A stretch of DNA of 64,000 nt from Kitasatospora sp. NBC_00240 (lineage in GTDB: Bacteria; Actinomycetota; Actinomycetes; Streptomycetales; Streptomycetaceae): contig NZ_JAPEMU010000001.1 in assembly GCF_026342405.1 (NCBI RefSeq), positions 7,130,001 to 7,194,000 of the forward strand, written 5' to 3'. Below the pieces are notes generated by a model, which did not search any database, was not told the origin of the DNA, and saw only the letters and a list, made by a program, of their open reading frames with translations. Shown one piece after another: positions 27,280 to 35,976 of the stretch (positions are counted from its first letter, which is position 1; the number at the start of each line of letters is the position of its first letter). Both the position numbers and the translations under genes were made by a program.

Positions 27280-29895
27280 TCAGCCGCGCGGGTTGAGCCG
27301 CCGGGTCGGCTCGGCGGCGGTCGGGTCCTCCGGCCAGGGGTGGCGCGGGTAGCGGCCGCGCAGCTCGGCGCGGACGGCCCGGTACCCCTCTCGCCAGAAG
27401 GAGGCGAGGTCGCCGGTGACGGCGGCCGGCCGGCCGGCCGGTGAGAGCAGGTGGACGGTGAGCGGGGCCCGCCCGCCGGCCAGCGCGGGGGCGGCGACCC
27501 AGCCGAACAGCTCCTGCAGTTTGACGGCCAGGACGGGCCGGTCCCCGGTGTAGTCGACCCGGATCCGGGAGCCGGAGGGCACCGTGATCCGCTCCGGGGC
27601 CAGTTCGTCGAGCCGCCCGGCCTCACCGGTGGCCCAGGGCAGCAGGCGCTGCAGGGCGGCGGCGGTGTCGATCCGCTCCAGCGCGGAGCGGCGGCGGGCC
27701 CGGGAGAGTTCGGGTTCCAGCCACTCCTCGGCCGCGGCCAGCAGGGCCTGGTCGCCGACGTCGGGCCAGGGTGCCCCCAGGACGCGGTGCAGGAACCCGA
27801 GCCGCTGGCGCAGCGCCACGGCCGCGGGCGGCCAGCTGAGCAGCTCGCCGACGCCTTCGCGGGCGAGCCCGTCCAGCAGGGCGGCCCGGACCAGCGCCGG
27901 GTCCGGGGCGGACAGCGGCGAGGAGGCGAGTTCCAGGGCGCCGAGCGACTCGACCCGACGGGCCGTCAGATCGCCGCGCCGGCCGCCGGGCGGCGTCGCC
28001 CAGCGGACCTCGGCCCGCCCGGTGAGCAGCGGCGCGCCGGCCAGCCGGGCGGTCTCCTCGTCCAGCGCGGCGGCGTGCAGGATCCGGGCCGAGGGTGCGC
28101 CGGCGGGGCGGTCGGCGACGGCGACGGCCAGCCAGGGCAGGCCGGTCAGCGCGGTGCCGGGGGCGGTTTCGGCGGCGGTGCCCGAGGCCATCAGGTACGG
28201 GCTGCGGGTGCCGGGTTCGGGCTTCTCGACCCGGGCCCGGGCGATCCGTTCGGGGAAGGCCAGCGCGACCACCAGACCGGCGGCGGTGGCGTCGGGCAGG
28301 CGGGTCGCGGGTGTCTCGTCCAGGCTCCGGCGCAGCCGGCGGGACTCCTCGCGCCACCGGCCGGCGTAGGGGTCGTGGCCGCCGCGGACGGTGCGCCAGA
28401 CGGCGCCGAGGTCGTCCCCCAGCGCGCGCGGCGGCTCCTCGGAGAGCAGGGCGACGAGTTCGGCGGCCCGCCGGGAGCCGACCAGCGGGGCGCCGTCGAG
28501 CAGGGCCCGGGCCAGCCGCGGGTGCAGGCCGGTGCCGGCGATCCGGGTGCCGCGGGGGGTGGCCCGGCCCTGTTCGTCGACGGCGCCGAGGGCCTGCAGG
28601 GTCTGCCGGGCGGCGGCCATCGCCCCGGCGGGGGGCGGGTCGGGCAGGGCGAGGCCGTGGGCGTCCGGGTCGCCCCAGCAGGCGGCCTGCAGGGCGAAGG
28701 TGGTGAGGTCGGCGAGGGCGATCTCGGGGGTGGGGAAGGGCGCGGCGAGGGCGTCCTCGGCCTGGTGCCAGCAGCGGTGGACGACGCCGGGGGCCTCGCG
28801 GCCGGCGCGGCCGGCCCGTTGGCGGGCGGCGGCCAGCGAGGCTCGGACGGTCACCAGCGCGGAGAGGCCGCGGGCGTGGTCGGTGCGCGGTTCGCGGGCG
28901 AGCCCGGAGTCGACCACGATCCGTACGCCCGGGACGGTCAGCGAGGATTCGGCGACCGAGGTGGCCAGCACGACCCGGCGGCCGGCGCCGGCGCCGAGCG
29001 CGGCGTCCTGGACGGCCTGCGGGGCGCGCCCGTGCAGCTGGAGCACCTCGGCCGGGACGCCGGCGAGCAGTCCGGCGACCCGGGCGATCTCGCCCACGCC
29101 GGGCAGGAAGCAGAGCAGGTCCCCCTCCCGCTCCCCGAGGGCGCGGCGGACGGTGGCGGCCACGTGTTCGAGCAGCAGGGGGTCCGTACGGGTGCCCTGC
29201 GGGGGGCGCACGGCGCGTGGCGGGGGCGCCTGGAGGATCTGCACGGCGTGCGAGGTGCCGTGCGCCTCGACCACCGGAGCGGCCCCGCGCTCGTCGCCCA
29301 GCAGCCGCGCCCAGGCGTCGGTGTCGGAGGTCGCGGAGGCGCAGACCACCCGCAGCTCGGGCCGCAGGGCGGCCCGGACGTCCAGCAGGAAGGCCAGTGC
29401 GGTGTCCGCGTCCAGGTGCCGTTCGTGGCACTCGTCCAGGACGACCGTGTCCACCCCGGCCAGTTCGGGGTCGCGCTGGAGCCGCTGCAGCAGCACGCCG
29501 GTGGTGACCACCTCGACCACGGTGTCCTGACCGGCCCGCCGCTCGCCGCGGATCGTGTACCCGACCCGGCCGCCCGGCTGCTCGCCGAGCAGCCAGGCCA
29601 TCCGGCGGGCCGCGGCGCGGACGGCCAGCCGGCGCGGCTCGGCCACCAGCACCCGGTGGGCCGGCCCGGGCAGCCCGGCCACCAGCCCGGCCAGCGCGAG
29701 CGGCACCAGGGTGGTCTTGCCGGTGCCGGGCGGCGCGGCGAGCACGGCGGCGCCGCCGGCGGCCAGCGCGCGCTGCAGTGCGGGGACGGCCTCGCGGACC
29801 GGCAGGTCGAGCCAGGCGGGGTTCAGCGGGGCCGGGGAGCCGGCGCCCGAGGGCTGCGGGCCGGCGGTGTCCGGGGGAGCGGGGGCGTCCTTCAC
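27280..29895 (-). CDS. hrpB: ATP-dependent RNA helicase HrpB
   Basis: This 871-residue DEAH/DExH helicase of the HrpB type has Walker A A-P-P-G-T-G-K-T-T (about 54-62), D-E-C-H (154-157), motif III S-A-T and the helicase-C motif Q-R-A-G-R-A-G-R (motif VI). The C-terminal HrpB domain contains P-D-V-G and the final Y-P-R-H-P-W-P-E-D-P. HrpB proteins are bacterial relatives of splicing helicases; their role in actinomycetes is not settled. The GTG at 29895 comes 7 bp after the methyltransferase stop with no good ribosome site, so translation is probably coupled. Confidence 0.93.
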   Translation of the reverse strand: MKDAPAPPDTAGPQPSGAGSPAPLNPAWLDLPVREAVPALQRALAAGGAAVLAAPPGTGKTTLVPLALAGLVAGLPGPAHRVLVAEPRRLAVRAAARRMAWLLGEQPGGRVGYTIRGERRAGQDTVVEVVTTGVLLQRLQRDPELAGVDTVVLDECHERHLDADTALAFLLDVRAALRPELRVVCASATSDTDAWARLLGDERGAAPVVEAHGTSHAVQILQAPPPRAVRPPQGTRTDPLLLEHVAATVRRALGEREGDLLCFLPGVGEIARVAGLLAGVPAEVLQLHGRAPQAVQDAALGAGAGRRVVLATSVAESSLTVPGVRIVVDSGLAREPRTDHARGLSALVTVRASLAAARQRAGRAGREAPGVVHRCWHQAEDALAAPFPTPEIALADLTTFALQAACWGDPDAHGLALPDPPPAGAMAAARQTLQALGAVDEQGRATPRGTRIAGTGLHPRLARALLDGAPLVGSRRAAELVALLSEEPPRALGDDLGAVWRTVRGGHDPYAGRWREESRRLRRSLDETPATRLPDATAAGLVVALAFPERIARARVEKPEPGTRSPYLMASGTAAETAPGTALTGLPWLAVAVADRPAGAPSARILHAAALDEETARLAGAPLLTGRAEVRWATPPGGRRGDLTARRVESLGALELASSPLSAPDPALVRAALLDGLAREGVGELLSWPPAAVALRQRLGFLHRVLGAPWPDVGDQALLAAAEEWLEPELSRARRRSALERIDTAAALQRLLPWATGEAGRLDELAPERITVPSGSRIRVDYTGDRPVLAVKLQELFGWVAAPALAGGRAPLTVHLLSPAGRPAAVTGDLASFWREGYRAVRAELRGRYPRHPWPEDPTAAEPTRRLNPRG

Positions 29896-29902
29896 GGCCG
29901 GG

Positions 29903-30766
29903 TCAGTCCCGCTGCGAGACGAAGATCGCGGTGCCGGGGAAGAGCCTGCCGCGCAGCGGGCTCCAGCCGCCCCACTCCTGGTCGAGGCCCTCGGGCCACT
30001 CCGGCTCGACCAGGTCGAGCAGCCGGAACCCGGCGGCGGTCAGCTCCCGGACCCGGTCGCCGAGGGTGCGGTGGTGCTCGACGTAGGTGGCGCGCCCCTG
30101 GCCGTCCTGCTCGACGTACGGGGTGCGGTCGAAGTACGAGGCGGTGGCGGTCAGCCCCTCGACGCCGGGCTCGTCGGGGAAGGCCCAGCGGATCGGGTGG
30201 GTGACCGAGAAGACCCAGCGCCCGCCGGGCCGCAGCACCCGGTGCACCTCGCGCATCAGCTCCTCGGTGTCGGCGCTGAAGGGCACCGCGCCGTACGCCG
30301 AGCAGGCCAGGTCGAAGGAGCCGTCCGCGAAGGGCAGCACGGCGGCGTCCGCCTGCACGACGGGGACGAGCGGGCCGCCGCGCCCGAGGTCGATCCGCCG
30401 GGAGTGCTGGAGCTGGCGGTAGGAGATGTCCAGGGCGACCGGCCGGCCGCCGCGGGCGGCGAGCCAGCGCGAGCACTGGGCCGCGCCGGCGCCGATTTCC
30501 AGGATGTCGGCGCCCCGCCAGGAGACGGGGTCGCCGAGCAGCCGGGCCTCGCCCTCGTCGAGACCCTCGGGGCACCAGGTGAACCGGTCGTCCCCGAGGA
30601 ACTCGCCGTGCTCGTCCTGGTATTCGTCCGCGTTGCGGTCCCACCAGTGGCGGCTGGCCCGGCTGCTCTCGCCGGCCTCGGCGGACCGTCGGAGGGCGTC
30701 GTCGTCGTCCTCGTCCGGCAGCGTTCCGGGTGCCGGTTCGAGCAGAGGATCAGGGGTGGTGGCCAA
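29903..30766 (-). CDS. Class I SAM-dependent methyltransferase
   Basis: A predicted methyltransferase of about 287 residues. SAM motif I is D-I-L-E-I-G-A-G-A-A-Q-C-S; motif II-type V-A-L-D-I-S follows; V-Q-A-D-A and V-L-R-P-G-G-R-W complete the Rossmann pattern. The front half has W-W-D-R-N-A-D-E-Y, common in Methyltransf_11 proteins. The start is uncertain: TTG at 30766 removes an implausible N-terminus, while the frame stays open to GTG 30892. It is cotranscribed with hrpB and lies next to rpsA in the conserved Streptomyces order. Substrate unknown. Confidence 0.82.
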   Translation of the reverse strand: MATTPDPLLEPAPGTLPDEDDDDALRRSAEAGESSRASRHWWDRNADEYQDEHGEFLGDDRFTWCPEGLDEGEARLLGDPVSWRGADILEIGAGAAQCSRWLAARGGRPVALDISYRQLQHSRRIDLGRGGPLVPVVQADAAVLPFADGSFDLACSAYGAVPFSADTEELMREVHRVLRPGGRWVFSVTHPIRWAFPDEPGVEGLTATASYFDRTPYVEQDGQGRATYVEHHRTLGDRVRELTAAGFRLLDLVEPEWPEGLDQEWGGWSPLRGRLFPGTAIFVSQRD

Positions 30767-30979
30767 GGTGGTAGTGCCCGTCGCGTAGGGTGTCGTCTGC
30801 GGAAAGCGCCGCTTCTCCAGAACTGTTCCGAACAGGTCGGCTCGGGAGTGGTGGCATCCGGGGAGCGGGCCCCTGCGGCTGCCACCCTGCACACCGGTTT
30901 CAGGCCGGCGTGTTCGGGGCGCGGTTGCGAGGATATGGCCTGATCCACACCGGCCTCCACCGTCTCGCCTTCGTTGGCG

Positions 30980-31008
30980 TTGACCGTGCCTGGCTGTCCC
31001 CGTATGCT
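30980..31008 (+). promoter_or_regulatory. Housekeeping-type promoter of rpsA
   Basis: TTGACC (30980-30985) and TATGCT (31003-31008) are separated by exactly 17 bp, an excellent match to a principal-sigma (HrdB) promoter. The start point would be near 31015, about 208 nt before the rpsA ATG, leaving a long untranslated leader. Confidence 0.7.
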
Positions 31009-31222
31009 ACAAGTTGCGCTGCGGGCCTGCGCGCCTCGGACGGAGCAGGTCGCGCTCGCATCTGTCGAAGACCCCACGGTCGCAAGACGGACACCGGTTC
31101 TCGGATTTCTGGGAAACACCGGTGCGCCGTGCCTTTGGCTGTCCGGCTTTCGGTGGGAGCGATACGGGCCCTCCGCGTGGCATTACCTACGACTTCATGT
31201 CCGTACCGGAGCCCTTTTCCTA

Positions 31223-32713
31223 ATGACGAGCCCCACCGACTCCTCCCTCAGCACCACCCCGCAGGTTGCGGTCAACGACATCGGCGACGCAGAGGCCTTC
31301 CTCGCGGCGATCGACGAGACCATCAAGTACTTCAACGATGGCGACATCGTCGAGGGCATCATCGTGAAGGTCGACCGTGACGAGGTTCTCCTCGACATCG
31401 GTTACAAGACCGAGGGCGTCATCCCGTCCCGCGAGCTCTCGATCAAGCACGACGTTGACCCGCACGAGGTCGTCAAGGTCGGCGACGAGATCGAGGCCCT
31501 GGTTCTCCAGAAGGAGGACAAGGAGGGTCGTCTGATCCTGTCCAAGAAGCGCGCACAGTACGAGCGCGCCTGGGGCACGATCGAGAAGATCAAGGAAGAG
31601 GACGGCATCGTCACCGGTACCGTCATCGAGGTCGTCAAGGGTGGTCTCATCCTCGACATCGGCCTCCGTGGCTTCCTGCCGGCCTCGCTCGTCGAGATGC
31701 GCCGCGTCCGCGACCTCCAGCCCTACGTGGGCAAGGAGCTCGAGGCCAAGATCATCGAGCTGGACAAGAACCGCAACAACGTGGTCCTGTCCCGCCGTGC
31801 CTGGCTGGAGCAGACCCAGAGCGAGGTCCGCCAGACCTTCCTCACCACCCTGCAGAAGGGCCAGGTGCGCTCCGGCGTCGTCTCCTCGATCGTCAACTTC
31901 GGTGCCTTCGTGGACCTGGGTGGCGTCGACGGTCTCGTCCACGTCTCCGAGCTGTCCTGGAAGCACATCGACCACCCGTCCGAGGTTGTCGAGGTCGGCC
32001 AGGAAGTCACCGTCGAGGTTCTCGACGTGGACATGGACCGCGAGCGCGTCTCCCTGTCGCTGAAGGCGACCCAGGAGGACCCGTGGCAGCAGTTCGCCCG
32101 GACCCACCAGATCGGCCAGGTCGTCCCGGGTAAGGTCACCAAGCTGGTTCCGTTCGGTGCGTTCGTCCGCGTGGACGAGGGCATCGAGGGTCTGGTCCAC
32201 ATCTCCGAGCTGGCCGAGCGCCACGTGGAGATCCCGGAGCAGGTCGTCCAGGTCGGCGACGAGATCTTCGTCAAGGTCATCGACATCGACCTCGAGCGTC
32301 GTCGCATCAGCCTCTCGCTGAAGCAGGCCAACGAGTCGCTCGGTGCCGACCCGGCGTCGGTCGAGTTCGACCCGACCCTGTACGGCATGGCTGCCTCGTA
32401 CGACGACCAGGGCAACTACATCTACCCGGAGGGCTTCGACCCCGAGGCGAACGACTGGCTTGACGGCTTCGAGAAGCAGCGCGAGGCGTGGGAGGCCCAG
32501 TACGCCGAGGCGCAGACCCGCTTCGAGCAGCACCAGGCCCAGGTCATCAAGAGCCGTGAGGCCGACGCCGAGGCCGCTGCCGAGGGTGGCGACGCTGTTG
32601 CCGCCGCCGCCGGTGGCTCGTACTCCTCCAGCAGCGACGAGGGCTCCGGCGCTCTCGCTTCGGACGAGGCGCTCGCCGCACTGCGTGAGAAGCTGGCGGG
32701 CGGCCAGAGCTGA
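31223..32713 (+). CDS. rpsA: 30S ribosomal protein S1
   Basis: A 496-residue RNA-binding protein of the small subunit that helps mRNA docking. Four S1 (OB-fold) repeats are visible, beginning near 36, 125, 205 and 292; the last two contain G-A-F-V-D-L-G-G-V-D-G-L-V-H and G-A-F-V-R-V-D-E-G-I-E-G-L-V-H. The C-terminal 120 residues are an acidic, Ala/Ser-rich tail, normal for actinobacteria. Codons are less GC-extreme than neighbours, consistent with high expression. The ATG at 31223 has GGAG 11 nt upstream; the longer upstream frame lies in the leader. A strong terminator follows. Confidence 0.96.
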   Translation: MTSPTDSSLSTTPQVAVNDIGDAEAFLAAIDETIKYFNDGDIVEGIIVKVDRDEVLLDIGYKTEGVIPSRELSIKHDVDPHEVVKVGDEIEALVLQKEDKEGRLILSKKRAQYERAWGTIEKIKEEDGIVTGTVIEVVKGGLILDIGLRGFLPASLVEMRRVRDLQPYVGKELEAKIIELDKNRNNVVLSRRAWLEQTQSEVRQTFLTTLQKGQVRSGVVSSIVNFGAFVDLGGVDGLVHVSELSWKHIDHPSEVVEVGQEVTVEVLDVDMDRERVSLSLKATQEDPWQQFARTHQIGQVVPGKVTKLVPFGAFVRVDEGIEGLVHISELAERHVEIPEQVVQVGDEIFVKVIDIDLERRRISLSLKQANESLGADPASVEFDPTLYGMAASYDDQGNYIYPEGFDPEANDWLDGFEKQREAWEAQYAEAQTRFEQHQAQVIKSREADAEAAAEGGDAVAAAAGGSYSSSSDEGSGALASDEALAALREKLAGGQS

Positions 32714-32769
32714 GCTCTCGCCCCCACTGGTCCCGGCTCGGCCCCGCGCTGAGCTGAGCGTCAGCTGAC

Positions 32770-32805
32770 ATGAACCCCCGCCCGGGGAACCGGGCGGGGG
32801 TTCAT
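32770..32805 (+). terminator. Terminator of rpsA
   Basis: A 16-bp perfect stem (32770-32785 and 32790-32805) has a GGAA tetraloop, 56 bp after the rpsA stop. Confidence 0.85.
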
Positions 32806-32899
32806 GCGTTGGTGCGGGGCGCGGCCTTCCGGTGGGATTCCCGAGGCCGGCCGGGGCCGTGGGGCCGTTCACTTATGGGTTCATTATGTGAGGGAATTT

Positions 32900-32920
32900 T
32901 GTGATGAGGGGCTCATCGCA
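32900..32920. promoter_or_regulatory. Inverted repeat in AT-rich region upstream of the MMPL gene
   Basis: GATGAG-GGG-CTCATC is a perfect 6-bp inverted repeat, extendable to 9 bp with one mismatch, in an unusually AT-rich stretch (about 32875-32960). It is about 95 bp before the exporter gene, so a repressor site or promoter element is plausible. No regulator is adjacent on this side. Confidence 0.35.
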
Positions 32921-33013
32921 CCTCTATGGGTCTTTTATGCCTTAGCGCCTACCTTGGGTTGAGTTGCCCGATCGGGCCCTCACCCGGCCCCTGAAGCAAG
33001 GCACCCCCCGCAT

Positions 33014-35419
33014 ATGCGCCGTAGCTCCGCAGTGACCACCGACGTTCCTGCGTCCGACGTTCCGGCGTCAGGCGATCCCGAGGTAGGCGGCCGGCTCGCG
33101 GCCCTCGGGCGGTTCTGCTTCCGGCACCGGCGCTGGGTGCTGGGCCTGTGGGCCGTGGTCCTGGTGGTCGGCGTGCTGATCGGCGGGCGGGTGTTCGAGG
33201 GTACCGTCGCCGGCGCCGCGGGCAGCTCGGAAGCCGACCGCGGGACAGCCGTGGTCACCGCCGCCGATCCGGCCAAGGGCTCGGTCACCGCCGTCGTGGA
33301 CGGCGTACCCGTGGAGGACCAGGCCGTACGGACCGCCGTCACCCGGGCCACCGCCGAGATCACCGCCCTGCCCGGTGTCGCCTCCGTCACCGACACCTAC
33401 GGCTCGGCGGCCGGATCCGGCCCCGCCCAGCGTTCCGCCGACGGCAACGCGAGCCTGGTGACCGTCCGGATGACCGACGGCAGCAGCAACGCCCAGCTCT
33501 CCGCCGTCACCGAGCGCCTCTCCGGCATCGCCGCCGACGGCGCCAAGGTCACCGTCGGCGGCGACCTGGTGCTCCAGCAGGAGGTCAAGAAGCAGACCGA
33601 GCGGGACACCCGGTTCGGCGAGATCGTCACCCTGCCGCTGACCCTGGTGGTGATGGTGCTGGTCTTCGGCGGCCTGGCCGCGGCCAGCCTGCCGGTGATC
33701 GGCGCGGTCGCCTCGGTCGGCGGCGCCCTGCTGGCCATGTTCGGCTTCAGCAAGATCATGGACATCGACACCAGCGTGCTGCCGATCGCCACCGTGCTCG
33801 GCCTCGGGCTCTCCATCGACTACGCGCTGCTGATGGTCAACCGCTTCCGCGAGGAACGCGGCCACGGCGCGGGCATCGCCGCCGCCGTGGAGCGCACCGC
33901 CGCGACGGCCGGCCGCACCGTCGCCTTCTCCGGGCTCACCGTGGCCGTCGCGCTCTCCGGCCTCTTCATCTTCACCAGCCCCGTGCTGGCCGCCGTGGCC
34001 GCGGCGGGGGTGAGCGTGGTGGTGATCGCCGTCGCGGCCGCCCTGACCCTGGTGCCCGCCCTGCTCGGCTTCGCCGGCCACCGGATCAAGACCCCGACGG
34101 CGCCCGTCCCCGACGAGGGCTTCTTCAGCCGCACCGTGCGCCGGGTACGCAAGAAGGCGGTACCCGTCGCCCTGGCCTGCACCGCCCTGCTGGTCGCCGC
34201 CGGAGCGCCGTTCGCCGGCGCCGAGATGCGCAACTCCGGGGCCGCGGTGCTGCCCGCCTCCTCCGCCGGCCGGCAGGTCTCCGAGACCGTCGACCAGCGC
34301 TTCCCGCAGGTCGCGCCCGCGCCCGTCACCGTGGTGGTGCGCGGCGGCGCGGCGGTCGCCCAGGCCTACGCCGACGACGTGGTGGCCAAGCTGCCCGGCG
34401 TCGCCGGGGTCCGCGCGGTCACCCCGGTGGGCGAGCAGCTCAGTACCGTCGACGTCCTGGTGCACGGCGACCCGCAGGGCTCCGCCGCCAAGGACGTGGT
34501 CAAGGAACTGCGCGCCGAGCGCGGCGGCCTCACCACCTACGTCACCGGCGGCGCCGCCTCGGTGGTCGACTTCCAGCACGAACTGCTGACCCGCGGCCCG
34601 TGGGCGCTCGGCCTGGTCGCGATCGGCACGCTGATCCTGCTCTTCCTGATGACCGGCTCGGTGGTGATGCCGGTCAAGGCCCTGCTGATGAACCTGCTGT
34701 CGCTGGGCGCCTCGCTCGGCGCGCTGACCCTGGTCTTCCAGGACGGCTGGTTCAGCGGGTTCCTCGGCTTCAGCCCGGTCGGCGGTCTGGAGACCTTCAT
34801 ACCCGTCCTGGTCTTCGCCTTCGCCTTCGGTCTCTCGATGGACTACGAGGTCTTCCTGCTCGCCCGGATCAAGGAACTCCGGGACCGTGGGTACAGCTCC
34901 ACCCGCTCGGTGGAGCTCGGGCTGCAACGCAGCGGGAAGATCATCACCTCGGCGGCCCTGCTGATGGTGATCGTCTTCGCGGGCTTCGCCGCCGGCGACA
35001 TGCTGATGGTCAAGCAGATGGGCATCGCCCTCGCGGTGGCGGTGGCGGTGGACGCCACCCTGGTCCGCTGTCTGCTGGTGCCCGCCGCGATGTCCCTGTT
35101 CGGCGAGTTCAACTGGTGGGCGCCGGCCCCGCTGCGCCGCCTGCACCGTCGCTTCGGCCTCAGCGAGCACACCGAGCTGCCGCCGATCGCCGCCGCCGTC
35201 CTGCCCGCGCAGCGCGGTCCGGCGCAGGAGCCGGCCGAGCACGAGCCCGCCGCGTCGACGGACGGGCCGACCGCGACCGTGATGGCGAAGCCCGAGCCGG
35301 TCGGGGCTGCGACGCAGCCGGTCGAGCGGGTCGAGCCGGCCGCGGCTGCGTTGCTGAGGGTCGAGCCGGCCGGGCCGGTGGGCGCCGAAGGCCTGGTCGG
35401 AGCGGTGACCGAGCGCTGA
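33014..35419 (+). CDS. MMPL-family (RND-type) exporter
   Basis: An 801-residue transporter of the MMPL family, which exports lipids or hydrophobic drugs using the proton gradient. About twelve helices are arranged as 1+5, then 1+5, with two large extracytoplasmic loops (about 55-190 and 405-515). The hallmark G-L-G-L-S-I-D-Y-A-L-L in the first half and A-F-G-L-S-M-D-Y-E-V-F-L-L in the second carry the Asp-Tyr pairs of proton relay. The last 80 residues are a disordered Pro/Ala/Glu tail. It converges on a MarR gene across a terminator; the MarR protein may control it, but no divergent promoter links them. Confidence 0.92.
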   Translation: MRRSSAVTTDVPASDVPASGDPEVGGRLAALGRFCFRHRRWVLGLWAVVLVVGVLIGGRVFEGTVAGAAGSSEADRGTAVVTAADPAKGSVTAVVDGVPVEDQAVRTAVTRATAEITALPGVASVTDTYGSAAGSGPAQRSADGNASLVTVRMTDGSSNAQLSAVTERLSGIAADGAKVTVGGDLVLQQEVKKQTERDTRFGEIVTLPLTLVVMVLVFGGLAAASLPVIGAVASVGGALLAMFGFSKIMDIDTSVLPIATVLGLGLSIDYALLMVNRFREERGHGAGIAAAVERTAATAGRTVAFSGLTVAVALSGLFIFTSPVLAAVAAAGVSVVVIAVAAALTLVPALLGFAGHRIKTPTAPVPDEGFFSRTVRRVRKKAVPVALACTALLVAAGAPFAGAEMRNSGAAVLPASSAGRQVSETVDQRFPQVAPAPVTVVVRGGAAVAQAYADDVVAKLPGVAGVRAVTPVGEQLSTVDVLVHGDPQGSAAKDVVKELRAERGGLTTYVTGGAASVVDFQHELLTRGPWALGLVAIGTLILLFLMTGSVVMPVKALLMNLLSLGASLGALTLVFQDGWFSGFLGFSPVGGLETFIPVLVFAFAFGLSMDYEVFLLARIKELRDRGYSSTRSVELGLQRSGKIITSAALLMVIVFAGFAAGDMLMVKQMGIALAVAVAVDATLVRCLLVPAAMSLFGEFNWWAPAPLRRLHRRFGLSEHTELPPIAAAVLPAQRGPAQEPAEHEPAASTDGPTATVMAKPEPVGAATQPVERVEPAAAALLRVEPAGPVGAEGLVGAVTER

Positions 35420-35427
35420 GCGCCGCC

Positions 35428-35451
35428 GCCGGGCGGTGTCCGCCCGGCTTT
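35428..35451 (+). terminator. Terminator of the MMPL gene
   Basis: A 9-bp perfect stem GCCGGGCGG/CCGCCCGGC with TGT loop is followed by TTT, a rare near-classical intrinsic terminator here, 9 bp after the stop. Confidence 0.75.
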
Positions 35452-35485
35452 CCTGACCTCGTGGGCCCGGCCCCGGGTCGACGGT

Positions 35486-35914
35486 TCAGCTCAGGCGTCG
35501 CAGCAGTTCGACGCTCTGCCGCAGGACCAGCTGCTCCTGGGGGGAGAGCCGCTCGGTGATCGCCGCCGCGATCTCGCCCTCGCGGCGGGCGCGCTGGGCG
35601 TGCAGGGCGGCGGTGCCGGTCTCGGTGGCGGCGAGCAGCAGCTTGCGGCCGTCGGTGGCGTGGCGTTCCTGGCGCACCAGGCCGGCCTCGGTGAGCAGGG
35701 TCACCGTGCGGGCCATCGACTGGTGGCGCACGCGTTGGCGGTCGGCCAGTTCGCTGGTGGTGTGGGGCCCCTCGCGGACCAGCAGGCCGAGGACGCCGGC
35801 CTGGTTCTGCGGCAGTTCGTCGCCCACCCGCAGGGCGCGGACCAGGTTGCCGAGGGCGTGGCGCAGGTCGGCGGCGAGTTCCAGCGGGTCCACGGGAATG
35901 GCGGGTGTGCTCAT
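35486..35914 (-). CDS. MarR-family transcriptional regulator
   Basis: A 142-residue winged-helix dimer. The DNA-binding part is visible as T-T-S-E-L-A-D-R-Q-R-V-R-H-Q-S-M-A-R-T-V (about 52-71) with wing residues D-G-R-K-L-L-L. N- and C-terminal helices form the dimer interface. It is divergent from a metallo-hydrolase gene, with a 24-bp palindrome between them. It has no ribosome site: a TAGACT box ends 6 nt before the ATG, so the mRNA is likely leaderless. Confidence 0.9.
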   Translation of the reverse strand: MSTPAIPVDPLELAADLRHALGNLVRALRVGDELPQNQAGVLGLLVREGPHTTSELADRQRVRHQSMARTVTLLTEAGLVRQERHATDGRKLLLAATETGTAALHAQRARREGEIAAAITERLSPQEQLVLRQSVELLRRLS

Positions 35915-35920
35915 GGGGCA

Positions 35921-35926
35921 AGTCTA
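35921..35926 (-). promoter_or_regulatory. -10 box of leaderless marR-type gene
   Basis: TAGACT on the minus strand is followed by TGCCCC and then ATG, which puts the transcript start on the start codon. Confidence 0.55.
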
Positions 35927-35939
35927 CCGTTCAAATGTT

Positions 35940-35963
35940 CAGCAAAACTGCGCAGTCTTGCTG
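35940..35963. promoter_or_regulatory. 24-bp palindrome, probable MarR operator
   Basis: CAGCAAAACTGC and GCAGTCTTGCTG are inverted arms with a single mismatched pair and no spacer. It lies midway in the 62-bp divergent intergenic region, where it overlaps the -35 region of both genes. That is ideal for autoregulation and control of the hydrolase gene by the MarR protein. Confidence 0.7.
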
Positions 35964-35969
35964 TAGAGT
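35964..35969 (+). promoter_or_regulatory. -10 box of leaderless metallo-hydrolase gene
   Basis: TAGAGT is followed by seven bases and the ATG at 35977. It directly abuts the palindrome. Confidence 0.55.
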
Positions 35970-35976
35970 TTCGGTC

